Assembly (NCBI GenBank): GCA_040510575.1
Contig: JBEVIU010000103.1
Location: 1 to 19,574, forward strand
Direction of reading: 5' to 3'
Length of the DNA: 19,574 bases
Source: DASUMF01 sp040510575
GTDB taxonomy: Bacteria > Actinomycetota > Acidimicrobiia > IMCC26256 > DASPTH01
The notes beneath the pieces are model-generated. The model was given only the letters and a program-made list of their open reading frames with translations, did no database searches and was not told where the DNA came from. Each line of letters begins with the position of its first letter. Positions within the stretch are counted from its first letter, which is position 1. This document shows positions 7,823 to 18,355 of this stretch, one piece after another. Made by a program: the position numbers and the translations under genes.

Positions 7823-7939
7823 CCGAGGTCGCGAGGTCGCTTCGAATCGCGGATCCTGTGGCGACGAGGGTTGAATGGCACACTGACCGGTGCCGCGCCC
7901 CCTCGGGCACGCGGTGGCGACTCGGGAGGCGGAAGCGGC

Positions 7940-9790
7940 GTGGCGTTCGTGAAGCGGATCCTGGTCGGGCGGCCCCTGGCCACGACCGAGATGGAGCACC
8001 AACGGATTCCGAAGACGATCGCGCTCGCGGTCTTCTCCTCCGACGCGATCTCGTCGACCGCCTATGCCACGGAGGAGATCCTCTTCGTCGTCGCGGTCGG
8101 TGGGTCGAGCCTCGCGCTCGGCTTGAACACGCTCGTTCCCATCGGAATCGCGGTCGCGATCCTGCTGACGATCGTGATCACGTCGTACCGCCAGACGATC
8201 TTCTCGTACCCGAGCGGTGGCGGCAGCTACGTGGTGAGCCGCGAGAACCTCGGCGAGAACCCGTCATTGATCGCCGGCGCGTCGCTGCTCGTCGACTACA
8301 TCCTCACCGTCGCGGTGTCGATCTCGGCCGGTGTCGCGGCGATCGTTTCCATCCCGACGTTCCAGGATCTCGCAAAGCACCGGGTCGCGCTCGGGCTCAT
8401 TCTCATCCTCGGCATCAGCCTCGCGAACCTGCGCGGCATCAAGGAATCGGGCCGCATCTTCTCGGTCCCGACCTACATCTACATCGCGGTCCTGGGCGCG
8501 CTGGTGAGCTACGGACTCTTCCGCAGCTTCGTGCTCGACGACATCCACCACATCAACGCCCTGCCCTTCAAGGAAGAGGGCGGCAACCTCGTCGGAGGTT
8601 CGCTCAGCATCTTCATCCTGCTGAAGGGGTTCTCGTCGGGTGCCGTCGCGCTCACGGGGGTCGAGGCCATCTCCAACGGCGTGCCCGCGTTCCGTCGACC
8701 GGAATCGAAGAACGCCGCCACCACCCTCGTCTGGATGGGCCTCATCCTCGGAAGCCTCTTCATGGGCGTGCAGATCCTTGCGCACCACCTCGGCCCGTAC
8801 CCGAGCGAGAAGACCACGGTCATGTCGCAGCTCGGTACCGCCGTGTTCGGCGCCGGCACCATCCTCTACGTCGTGCTGCAGTTCGCCACCGCGGCGATCC
8901 TCACCCTCGCCGCGAACACCGCGTACGCCGACTTTCCGAGGCTGTCGTCGATCATCGCCCGCGACGGGTACCTGCCCCGTCAGCTCACGAACCGGGGCGA
9001 TCGACTCGTGTTCTCCAACGGGGTCGTCGTGCTCGCCGCTGCGGCCGGCGCGCTCATCATCGCGTTCGGCGGCAAGACCAACGCGCTGATCCCGCTGTAC
9101 GCAGTCGGCGTGTTCCTCTCCTTCACCCTGTCGCAGGCCGGCATGGTGCGGCATCACCAGAAGGAACAGGAGAAGGGATACAAGCGCAACATCGTGATCA
9201 ACGCGGTCGGATCCGTCGCGACCGCGATCGTGCTGCTGATCGTCGCCACCACCAAATTCACCAGCGGTGCGTGGGTGCCCCTGATCGTCATCCCGGTGAT
9301 CGTGTTCGGGTTCAAGTCGATCAAGCGCCACTACACCACCGTCGCCGAAGGGCTGCGCGTGACGCCCGACTACAAGCCGCGACGCATGAACCACACCGTG
9401 GTGGTGCTCGTCTCCAACGTGCACCGCGGCGTGCTGGAGGCGCTGGCCTACGCGCGTTCGCTGAACCCGAGCCAGCTCATAGCGGTGTCGGTGGTGTCCG
9501 ACGAGGAGGAGCAGGAGCGCCTGGAACGTCAGTGGGAGCAGTTCGGCATCGCCGAGCAGCTGGAGTTCGTCTACTCGCCGTACCGCGAGCTGGCTCGCCC
9601 CGTGATGACCTTCATCGACGAGCTCGACGCCCGCTACCAGAACGACATCATCACGGTGGTCCTGCCCGAATTCGTCGTCCGGCACTGGTGGGGGAACATC
9701 CTCCACAACCAGAACGCGTTGCTCCTCAAGGGCCGCCTGCTCTTCCGCAAGGGCACGGTGGTCACCTCGGTGCCGTACCACCTGGATTGA
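7940..9790 (+). CDS. kimA: KimA-type (APC/KUP superfamily) high-affinity potassium importer
   Basis: A 616-residue protein starting at GTG 7940, preceded by GGGAGGCGGAA (7924-7934). The start FVKRILVGRPL lines up with the start of Bacillus subtilis KimA. About 12 transmembrane helices are followed by a soluble C-terminal domain from about residue 480 (HTVVVLVSNVHRGVLEALAY). The K+-site residues I recall for KimA are all present: Asp35 and Tyr42 (SSDAISSTAY), Asp119, Thr123 and Ser127 (DYILTVAVS), Thr239 and Glu242 (LTGVEAISN), Tyr387 (LIPLYAVGV). KimA is a dimeric proton-coupled K+ importer inhibited by c-di-AMP. Automated pipelines usually call it an amino-acid permease. It is divergent from two TrkA genes, which supports a K+ role. 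I see no ydaO (c-di-AMP) riboswitch in the 131-base spacer. Confidence 0.9.
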   Translation: MAFVKRILVGRPLATTEMEHQRIPKTIALAVFSSDAISSTAYATEEILFVVAVGGSSLALGLNTLVPIGIAVAILLTIVITSYRQTIFSYPSGGGSYVVSRENLGENPSLIAGASLLVDYILTVAVSISAGVAAIVSIPTFQDLAKHRVALGLILILGISLANLRGIKESGRIFSVPTYIYIAVLGALVSYGLFRSFVLDDIHHINALPFKEEGGNLVGGSLSIFILLKGFSSGAVALTGVEAISNGVPAFRRPESKNAATTLVWMGLILGSLFMGVQILAHHLGPYPSEKTTVMSQLGTAVFGAGTILYVVLQFATAAILTLAANTAYADFPRLSSIIARDGYLPRQLTNRGDRLVFSNGVVVLAAAAGALIIAFGGKTNALIPLYAVGVFLSFTLSQAGMVRHHQKEQEKGYKRNIVINAVGSVATAIVLLIVATTKFTSGAWVPLIVIPVIVFGFKSIKRHYTTVAEGLRVTPDYKPRRMNHTVVVLVSNVHRGVLEALAYARSLNPSQLIAVSVVSDEEEQERLERQWEQFGIAEQLEFVYSPYRELARPVMTFIDELDARYQNDIITVVLPEFVVRHWWGNILHNQNALLLKGRLLFRKGTVVTSVPYHLD

Positions 9791-9811
9791 TGCCAGAAGC
9801 ACCCGGAAAGA

Positions 9812-9842
9812 TTGGACTCGCGGGCCCTTCGACCCCTAGCGT
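9812..9842 (+). promoter_or_regulatory. Candidate promoter for hppA
   Basis: TTGGAC (9812-9817) and TAGCGT (9837-9842) are 19 bases apart, a slightly long but workable spacing with a TANNNT -10. It would give a leader of roughly 95 nt. It is in the 154-base gap between kimA and hppA; apart from this and AGGAG at 9929-9933 I see nothing in that gap. Confidence 0.35.
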
Positions 9843-9944
9843 CCTCTCGCCTCGCAGCGTGGCCCAACCCGCCGAGCGCAGCGCGCACGACACCCGCACA
9901 CGACCTCTCGCGAACACCCCCTCGGAACAGGAGTCATCCCACCC

Positions 9945-12311
<2,367 letters not shown>

Positions 12312-12344
12312 CGCTCGACGCACCAACTCCGTCACCCAAGAACG

Positions 12345-12395
12345 CGAACTGGCGTCAATTCGGCCGGATTGTCCAGCTGAATTGACGCCAGTTCG
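12345..12395. terminator. 17-bp perfect inverted repeat between convergent hppA and dedA (bidirectional terminator or palindromic element)
   Basis: The arms CGAACTGGCGTCAATTC (12345-12361) and GAATTGACGCCAGTTCG (12379-12395) are exact reverse complements, separated by 17 bases; the first loop bases can extend the stem by G-T, G-C and C-G pairs. It sits in the 107-base gap between two converging stop codons. No T-run follows on either side. Its AT content is above that of the surroundings. Terminator function is inferred from position. Confidence 0.6.
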
Positions 12396-12418
12396 GTGTT
12401 GGGATCGTGGTGAAGTGG

Positions 12419-13111
12419 TTACTCGTCGTCGATGGCGGCGCGGAGCTCGGCGGCTTCGGCCTCTGCGTCGGCCGCGCTCTTCGGCTTCACCGTGTCTTCG
12501 CGCTTCGCCTTGCGCCACTCGAGGAGCGGCGGGATCAACGAGGCGACGATGATCACCGCGATGATCGGCAGGAGATACTTGTCGATGCTGTCGCCGATGA
12601 CGTCGGCGAGCAGGTAGCCGGCCATCGTGACGCCGAACACCCAGATGAACGCGCCGAACACGTTGTAGGTGAAGAAGGTGCGCCGCGTCATGTTGCCGAC
12701 GCCGGCGAGCACGGGCGCGAAGGTCCTCACGATGGGTACGAACCGCGCGATCACGACGGTCTTCGGTCCGTGCTTCTCGAAGAATTGCTCGGTGCGATCG
12801 ACGAACTCCTGTTTGAACAGGCGCGACTCGGGTCGGCTGAAGATGCGCGGCCCGGCGCGGTCACCGATGGTGAACCCGACCTGGTCACCGATCACCGCGG
12901 CTGCGAAGCAGCCGATCAGGACCGCGGCGAGGTTGAGCCGACCCTGCTGGGCCAGGAGCCCGGCAGTGAAGAGGAGCGAGTCGCCCGGCAGGAAGAAGCC
13001 GATCAGCAGGCCGGTCTCGGCGAAGATGATCAGCATGAGGCCGATCTCGCCGTACGGGCTCAGCGAATCGATGATCTCCTTGGGGTCGAGGGACAGGGCG
13101 AGGGTCAGCAC
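12419..13111 (-). CDS. DedA-family membrane protein (SNARE-associated/VTT domain)
   Basis: A 230-residue membrane protein. The DedA core is clear: GFFLPGDSLLFTAGLLA after the first helix, then a Gly-rich stretch (GDQVGFTIGDRAG), and ARFVPIVRTFAPVLAGVGNM, which carries the conserved arginines, followed by a C-terminal helix (YLLPIIAVIIVASLIP) and a charged tail. Family members recycle undecaprenyl phosphate or otherwise act in membrane and proton homeostasis; which applies here is unknown. GTG at 13111 is chosen: the hydrophobic protein begins there, the upstream reading frame is antisense to topA, and TATCCT lies 8 bases before it. It converges with hppA and diverges from topA. Confidence 0.9.
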   Translation of the reverse strand: MLTLALSLDPKEIIDSLSPYGEIGLMLIIFAETGLLIGFFLPGDSLLFTAGLLAQQGRLNLAAVLIGCFAAAVIGDQVGFTIGDRAGPRIFSRPESRLFKQEFVDRTEQFFEKHGPKTVVIARFVPIVRTFAPVLAGVGNMTRRTFFTYNVFGAFIWVFGVTMAGYLLADVIGDSIDKYLLPIIAVIIVASLIPPLLEWRKAKREDTVKPKSAADAEAEAAELRAAIDDE

Positions 13112-13119
13112 GATGGCGC

Positions 13120-13125
13120 AGGATA
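13120..13125 (-). promoter_or_regulatory. Candidate -10 box (TATCCT) for dedA, leaderless layout
   Basis: TATCCT matches TANNNT and ends 8 bases before the GTG start. No Shine-Dalgarno is visible in the intervening GCGCCATC, as expected for a leaderless message. A -35 box is not evident. Confidence 0.4.
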
Positions 13126-13183
13126 GACGGCCCCCTCCGGGCGGCCTCGGACGGGCGCGAGTTGACAGGCGCGACCGGTTCGT

Positions 13184-13258
13184 GGCACCACTCCGGGGCA
13201 CGATGCGTCGACCGGGTGCCTCCGGCGACCAGACTGGACGGCTCATGGCGCCCCGGTC
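13184..13258 (+). other. Foldable region in the dedA-topA spacer, possible topA leader structure
   Basis: In the 231-base divergent spacer (13112-13342), GACCGGGTGCC (13210-13220) can pair with GGCGCCCCGGTC (13247-13258) as a 7-bp plus 4-bp stem with one bulged C. The same left arm contains GGTGCC (13215-13220), which is complementary to GGCACC at 13184-13189, so two folds exclude each other. A consensus-like TTGACA lies at 13162-13167, but I find no good -10 after it. Function is unproven. I see nothing else in this spacer except the dedA -10 candidate. Confidence 0.25.
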
Positions 13259-13342
13259 ACTGGTCGACGGCCACCCCCAGGACGCACCCAACATCGCGCG
13301 CACCGCGCGATGCATCTCACAGAGAGAGCATCGGTAGCCAGC

Positions 13343-16144
13343 GTGGCGAAACCGCTCGTCATCGTGGAATCGAAGGCCAAGGCCAAGACGATCGAGGGCT
13401 TCCTCGGTCGGGATCGCTTCGTCGTGATGGCGAGCATTGGCCACATCCGCGACCTCCCCCAGAGCGCGAAGCAGGTGCCGAAGGGCGTCACCGACCCGCG
13501 GGTCCGCCGCCTCGGGATCGACGTGGATCAGCACTTCGCGCCGATCTACGTCGTGCCGGACGCGAAGAAGCACGTGGTCGCGGAGCTGAAGGCCGCGCTG
13601 CGCGACGCGAGCGAGCTCTACCTCGCGACCGACGAGGATCGCGAGGGTGAAGCGATCTCGTGGCACCTGCTCGAGGTGCTGAAGCCGACCGTCCCGGTCA
13701 AGCGCATGGTGTTCCACGAGATCACGGCTGACGCGATCTCCGACGCGATCGACAACTGGCGCGAGCTCGACATGAAGTTGGTCGAAGCACAGGAAGGGCG
13801 CCGCGTGCTCGATCGCCTCGTGGGATACGAGGTGTCGAACGTCGCCTTCCGACGTATCGGTCCCGGCACCTCGGCGGGTCGTGTGCAGAGCGTCGCGACG
13901 CGCCTGGTGGTCGATCGCGAGCGCGCGCGCATGGCGTTCCGCTCCGCGTCGTACTGGGACCTCGATGGTTCGTTCGCGGTCACGACGCCGTCGGCGGAGC
14001 CCGACGCCAACGGCAACGCGCCGTTCCCCGCCACCCTGGTGCAGCTCGACGGTCGGCGTCCTGCTTCTGGGCGCGACTTCGACGCGTCCACCGGACAGCT
14101 CGTCGCACGCGACGACGTCGTGCTGCTCGATGAGGGGGCTGCCACCGCGCTCACCGCCCGACTCGAAGACCAGCCGTTCACGGTGGCATCGGTCGAGTCG
14201 CGCCTCACCACCGAACGACCCAAGGCCCCGTTCATCACCTCCACGTTGCAGCAGGAGGCGTCGCGCAAGCTCGGGTACAGCGCAGCCCGCACCATGCACG
14301 TGGCGCAGGGGCTCTACGACCGCGGCCTGATCACGTACATGCGCACCGACTCCACCACGCTCGCCGGGCAAGCGATCAGCGCCGCGCGCAGCCAGATCGC
14401 ACGGATGTACGGCGACGCGTACCTGCCCGCCGAGCCGCGCACGTATCGATCGAAGGTCAAGAACGCCCAGGAGGCGCACGAGGCGATCCGTCCCGCCGGT
14501 GATCGCATGCGCACCGCCGACGACCTCGGCCACGAGCTGCAAGGAGCCGACGAACGGCGTCTCTACGACCTCATCTGGAAGCGCACGATCGCGTGCCAGA
14601 TGGCCGACGCGCGGATCCGACGTGTCACGCTCCGACTGACGGCAACCTCGACCGCCGGCGAAGCAGCAACGTTCCAGTCGACGGGCAGAACCATCGAGTT
14701 CCCCGGGTACCTGAGGGCCTACGTCGAAGGCGCCGACGATCCCGAGGCCGAGCTCGAAGACCGTGAGGCGATCCTGCCGCCCCTCACCGAAGGCGACTCG
14801 GTCTCGTGCCGGGAGTTGCACGCGTCGGGTCACACGACGCAACCACCCGCGCGCTACACCGAGGCGAGCCTGGTCAAGGAGCTCGAGGAGCGCGGCATCG
14901 GGCGCCCGTCCACCTACGCCAGCGTCATCGACACCATCAGCAAGCGCGAGTACGTGTGGAAGAAGGGCAACGCGCTGGTGCCGTCGTGGACCGCGTTCGC
15001 GAAGGTGCAGCTGCTCGAGCGCTACTTCACCCACCTGATCGACTACGAGTTCACAGCCACGATGGAAGAGGCACTCGACGCGATCGCGCGCGGCGAGGGC
15101 GAAGCCGAGAAGTGGCTGCACTCCTTCTACTTCGGCAACGGCCAAGTGGGCCTGCGCGATCTCGTCGGCGAAGAGCACCTCGCGACCATCGACAAAGCCG
15201 AGGTGAACACCGTCCACCTCGGCGCCGACTCGGAGGGTCGCGCGATGGTCGTGCGGGTCTGGCCGAACGGCGCCAACATCGAACGGGGCGACGAGCGCGC
15301 GCCGATCCCGTACGACGTGGCACCCGACGAGCTCGTCGACCTCGCCGACGACCTGATCGCACGGGGCTCCGGTGGACCGCGCGAGCTCGGCGCCGATCCC
15401 GACACGGGACTCACCGTGCTCGCGCTCACCGGCCGGTTCGGTCCGTTCGTGCAGCTCGGTGAGCAGCCTGAGGGCTCGAAGGAGAAGCCGAAGCGCGCGT
15501 CGCTGCTCGCATCGATGGACTCCGCGACGGTCACGCTCGACGAGGCGCTCGCGCTCCTGTCGCTGCCTCGCGTCGTCGGACTCGACGCGGATGGCACCGA
15601 GATCACCGCGCAGAACGGTCGCTACGGCCCGTACCTCAAGAAGGACACCGACAGCCGCAGCCTCGCGACCGAGGAGCAGATGTTCACCATCACCCTCGCG
15701 GAAGCGCAGGCGATCTTCGCGCAACCGAAGGAGCGCCGCGGTCGCGTCGCCAAGCCGCCGCTCGCAGAACTCGGCGCGCACCCGGAGTCGGGTTCGCCGG
15801 TTCGGATGCTCGACGGACGCTTCGGTCCGTACGTGACCGACGGCACGTTGAACGCGTCGGTGCCGCGCGGAGTCGACATCGCCACCGTGACCCTCGACCA
15901 GGCGGTGGAACTGCTGCGTGAGCGTGCGGCGCGAGCGCCCGCGACGAAGCGCCCGGCCAAGAAGGCCGCGAAGCGATCAACCGCGAAGAAGACCACGAAG
16001 AAGACCGGGACCAAGAAGACCGGCACCAAGAAGACCGGCACCAGGAAGACCGGCGCCAAGAAGACCGGGGCCACGACGAGCGCGCCGAAGAAGGCCACGG
16101 TCAAGAAGGCGACGCCTGCGAAGGCAGCCAAGAAGGCCACGTAG
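13343..16144 (+). CDS. topA: DNA topoisomerase I (type IA)
   Basis: A 933-residue enzyme that relaxes negative supercoils through a 5'-phosphotyrosine. The TOPRIM domain starts at VAKPLVIVESKAKAKTI (Glu9 catalytic; usually VESPAKAKT, here Lys replaces Pro) and continues with ATDEDREGEAISWHL (Asp97, Asp99, Glu101). The active-site tyrosine is Tyr332 in LITYMRTDST. The C-terminus lacks Cys4 zinc fingers and has three TOPRIM-C-type repeats: GRFGPFVQLGEQ, GRYGPYLKKDTD and GRFGPYVTDGTL. It ends in a lysine-rich tail (about 866-933) that contains five KKTGT-like units. Actinobacterial TopA tails of this kind aid processivity and RNA polymerase contact. GTG at 13343 is chosen because it directly precedes the first conserved strand; the in-frame ATG at 13310 would add 11 residues. 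The ribosome site is weak (AGAGAGAG at 13320-13327). Confidence 0.97.
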   Translation: MAKPLVIVESKAKAKTIEGFLGRDRFVVMASIGHIRDLPQSAKQVPKGVTDPRVRRLGIDVDQHFAPIYVVPDAKKHVVAELKAALRDASELYLATDEDREGEAISWHLLEVLKPTVPVKRMVFHEITADAISDAIDNWRELDMKLVEAQEGRRVLDRLVGYEVSNVAFRRIGPGTSAGRVQSVATRLVVDRERARMAFRSASYWDLDGSFAVTTPSAEPDANGNAPFPATLVQLDGRRPASGRDFDASTGQLVARDDVVLLDEGAATALTARLEDQPFTVASVESRLTTERPKAPFITSTLQQEASRKLGYSAARTMHVAQGLYDRGLITYMRTDSTTLAGQAISAARSQIARMYGDAYLPAEPRTYRSKVKNAQEAHEAIRPAGDRMRTADDLGHELQGADERRLYDLIWKRTIACQMADARIRRVTLRLTATSTAGEAATFQSTGRTIEFPGYLRAYVEGADDPEAELEDREAILPPLTEGDSVSCRELHASGHTTQPPARYTEASLVKELEERGIGRPSTYASVIDTISKREYVWKKGNALVPSWTAFAKVQLLERYFTHLIDYEFTATMEEALDAIARGEGEAEKWLHSFYFGNGQVGLRDLVGEEHLATIDKAEVNTVHLGADSEGRAMVVRVWPNGANIERGDERAPIPYDVAPDELVDLADDLIARGSGGPRELGADPDTGLTVLALTGRFGPFVQLGEQPEGSKEKPKRASLLASMDSATVTLDEALALLSLPRVVGLDADGTEITAQNGRYGPYLKKDTDSRSLATEEQMFTITLAEAQAIFAQPKERRGRVAKPPLAELGAHPESGSPVRMLDGRFGPYVTDGTLNASVPRGVDIATVTLDQAVELLRERAARAPATKRPAKKAAKRSTAKKTTKKTGTKKTGTKKTGTRKTGAKKTGATTSAPKKATVKKATPAKAAKKAT
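15998..16072 (+). repeat. Five tandem 15-bp units inside the topA lysine-rich tail
   Basis: Units of AAGAAGACCGGCACC (with small changes) repeat exactly five times in frame: 15998-16012, 16013-16027, 16028-16042, 16043-16057, 16058-16072. They encode KKTGT, KKTGT, KKTGT, RKTGA and KKTGA. Being a multiple of three, copy number can change without breaking the frame. Confidence 0.9.
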
Positions 16145-16184
16145 GCTGAGCGAGCAACCACCGCCGCCGCACGGAGCGCCGAGG

Positions 16185-17738
16185 ATGGCCGACGATCAAC
16201 CGGCGAGCCCTGGGGCGCCGTTCATCCCGCCCGATGCCGACACCGCTCCGATACCGCCGGCCCCGTGGCGGGTCTTCGGCACGCAGTCGTTCTTCCGGCT
16301 GTGGCTCGCGCAGGTCGTCTCGAGCACCGGAGACTGGATCGGGCTGATCGCGATCCTGGCCATCGCGGCGCGCGTCTCGGACAACTCGGGCGCCGCGGTC
16401 AGCCTCGTGATGCTCACCCGGGTGTTGCCGGGGTTCCTCCTCGGCACGGTCGGTGGCGTGATCATCGACCGGTTCGACCGCCGCAAGGTGATGGTGCTCT
16501 GCGACATCGGTCGGGCCAGCCTGCTCGTGCTGTTGCCGTTCGCCGAGAACATCCTCGGGCTGGTGCTCATCTCACTGGGCCTCGAGCTGATGACGCTCCT
16601 CTGGGGCCCCGCGCAGGCGGCCACCACACCGCACTTCGTGCCTGAGGAACAGCTGGCGTCGGCCAACTCTCTCTCGCTCGCCGCGTCATACGGCACGTTT
16701 CCCATCGCGTCGATCATCTTCTCGCTGCTCGCCGGGCTCGCCACCGTGCTCGGTCGCCTCGACATCATCTCCGCGTTCGAGGTCGACCAGGAGGTGCTCG
16801 CGCTCATGTTCGACGCGGTCACGTTCCTCGTGTCGGCGGCGATCGTCTGGCGATTGCCGTTCCCCCGTCGCGAGCGCACCCGCGACCGGCGCATCGACTG
16901 GCCCGACACCTTCAACGACATCAAGGAAGGCCTTCGCTTCATCGGTCACAACCCACTCGTGCGCGGGGTGATCATCGGGCTCGGCTTCGGGCTCATCGGC
17001 GGCGGCGCGATGATCCCGCTCGGCCCCGCGTTCGCGAAGGAAGTGCTCGACGGCGGAAGTCCGGCCTTCGGGGTGCTGATGACGGCGCTGGGCTTCGGCG
17101 CGGCCTTCGGGGTGGTCATGCTCCTGTGGCTCCAGGGCCGGCTCCCGCGCTCCACGGTGTTCGCGGCCGCCGTGGTCGGCACCGGCACGTTCTTGATCAT
17201 GGCGGCGTCCGTCTCGTCGCTGGCGCCCGCGGCGCTGTTCATCGGTGGCGTCGGCGCATGCGCCGGGACCTCGTACGTCACCGGGTTCACCGTGCTCCAG
17301 GAGAACGTGGGCGACGACCTGCGCGGCCGCATCTTCGCCACGCTCTACACGGTGATCCGTCTCTGCCTGCTGATCTCGCTCACCATCTCGCCGTTGTGGT
17401 CCGACTTCTGGGACTGGGTCACCAGCAACGTGCTCGACAACCAGATGATCGAGGTCGGTCCCTACTCGTACGCGATGCCGGGCGTGCGGATCGCACTCTG
17501 GGGCGGAGGAATCATCACGCTCATCGCCGGCCTCTTCGCGTGGCGCTCGATCGCGCGAGCGCAGCGGGAGGACCCTGAGCAGGAGGAGCGCGCCGCGGCC
17601 GAGCAGCGCTTGATCGCCGACGCCGATGTCGCTCGTGTGCGCGAGGCCGAAGCAGAAGCTGCGGAGCGAAAGGCGGAGAAGCATTCGTCGCACCAGGACG
17701 AGTCGCCGGTCCGCGACGACGAGGAGGCGACCGGGTGA
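16185..17738 (+). CDS. Major facilitator superfamily transporter (MFS_3/EntS-like)
   Basis: A 517-residue protein with about 12 transmembrane helices. The first (WLAQVVSSTGDWIGLIA) and MFS motif A (GGVIIDRFDRRKVMV, about residues 90-104) are clear, and the middle loop is charged (RRERTRDRRIDW). A repeat of the pattern in the second half (NVGDDLRGRIFATLYTVIR) resembles MFS_3 exporters such as EntS. After the last helix there is an unusual tail of about 65 residues rich in Glu, Ala and Arg, probably an alpha-helical cytoplasmic extension. GGAG lies 8 bases before the ATG. It starts 40 bases after topA and overlaps tmk by 4 bases (GTGA). In Streptomyces I recall an MFS domain fused to Tmk in this position, so this pair looks like the unfused form. 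The substrate is unknown. Confidence 0.9.
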   Translation: MADDQPASPGAPFIPPDADTAPIPPAPWRVFGTQSFFRLWLAQVVSSTGDWIGLIAILAIAARVSDNSGAAVSLVMLTRVLPGFLLGTVGGVIIDRFDRRKVMVLCDIGRASLLVLLPFAENILGLVLISLGLELMTLLWGPAQAATTPHFVPEEQLASANSLSLAASYGTFPIASIIFSLLAGLATVLGRLDIISAFEVDQEVLALMFDAVTFLVSAAIVWRLPFPRRERTRDRRIDWPDTFNDIKEGLRFIGHNPLVRGVIIGLGFGLIGGGAMIPLGPAFAKEVLDGGSPAFGVLMTALGFGAAFGVVMLLWLQGRLPRSTVFAAAVVGTGTFLIMAASVSSLAPAALFIGGVGACAGTSYVTGFTVLQENVGDDLRGRIFATLYTVIRLCLLISLTISPLWSDFWDWVTSNVLDNQMIEVGPYSYAMPGVRIALWGGGIITLIAGLFAWRSIARAQREDPEQEERAAAEQRLIADADVARVREAEAEAAERKAEKHSSHQDESPVRDDEEATG

Positions 17739-18355
17739 CGCGGGGTCGGTTCGTCGTCTTCGAGGGTGGTGACGGCAGTGGGAAGAGCACGCAGGTTGCA
17801 CGCCTCGTCGAGTCGTTGCGGGCGCGCGGCCTCACAGTCGTCGCGACGTTCGAACCCGGCGCCACACCCACGGGCGCGGTGCTGCGCGATGTCCTGCTGC
17901 ACGGCACGACGCCGGTGGCGCCCCTCGCCGAGGCGTTGCTGATGGCGGCTGATCGGGCCCAACACGTGGCCGAAGTGGTGGCGCCGGCACTCGCACGCGG
18001 GGAGTGGGTGGTGTCGGACCGGTTCGTGGCGTCGTCACTCGTGTACCAGGGTGTCGTCCGTGGGTTGGGTGTCGATGCCATCCGGGCGATGAACGCCGCG
18101 GCGGTGCACGATGCCGTCCCCGATCTCGTGGTGGTGCTCGACGTGGCCGAAGCGATGGCGCGAGGGCGCCGGCAGGGCGCACCCGACCGAATGGAATCGG
18201 AAGACGCCGAGTTCCACGCCGCGGTGGCGCGCGCGTACCGAGAGCTCGCTGCCGCCGAGGGGTGGACGATCCTCGACGGCGGGGCCGACGCCGAGGTGGT
18301 CGCGGCCGAGGCGTTCGAAGCGGTGTCCGCGCTCCTGGAAGGATCGCCCCGATGA
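17735..18355 (+). CDS. tmk: Thymidylate kinase (dTMP kinase)
   Basis: A 206-residue enzyme making dTDP from dTMP and ATP in the cytoplasm, an essential step of dTTP supply. P-loop FEGGDGSGKST (residues 9-19), EPGATPTG (about 40-47), SDRFVASSLVYQG (about 94-106, base and phosphate contacts) and the lid RRQGAPDRMESED (about 144-156, containing the catalytic arginines) are all present, and the length is normal. The GTG start overlaps the MFS stop (GTGA), and the stop overlaps the holB start (ATGA), so MFS, tmk and holB are translationally coupled. The pairing of tmk with holB is widespread in bacteria. Confidence 0.96.
   Translation: MTRGRFVVFEGGDGSGKSTQVARLVESLRARGLTVVATFEPGATPTGAVLRDVLLHGTTPVAPLAEALLMAADRAQHVAEVVAPALARGEWVVSDRFVASSLVYQGVVRGLGVDAIRAMNAAAVHDAVPDLVVVLDVAEAMARGRRQGAPDRMESEDAEFHAAVARAYRELAAAEGWTILDGGADAEVVAAEAFEAVSALLEGSPR

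Noticed and set aside
7809..7939. c-di-AMP (ydaO) riboswitch upstream of the KimA-type gene
   Set aside because: The spacer is only 131 bases, shared with the divergent trkA promoter, and I could not find the characteristic conserved elements.
13162..13190. A sigma70 promoter for topA based on TTGACA at 13162-13167
   Set aside because: No TANNNT-like -10 box occurs 16-19 bases downstream, so the -35 match alone is not enough to call a promoter.
12419..15781. A 1120-codon open frame on the minus strand that extends the dedA frame through topA
   Set aside because: Beyond 13111 it is antisense to a fully motif-supported topA and has an Arg/Val/Gly-rich composition typical of GC-rich shadow frames.
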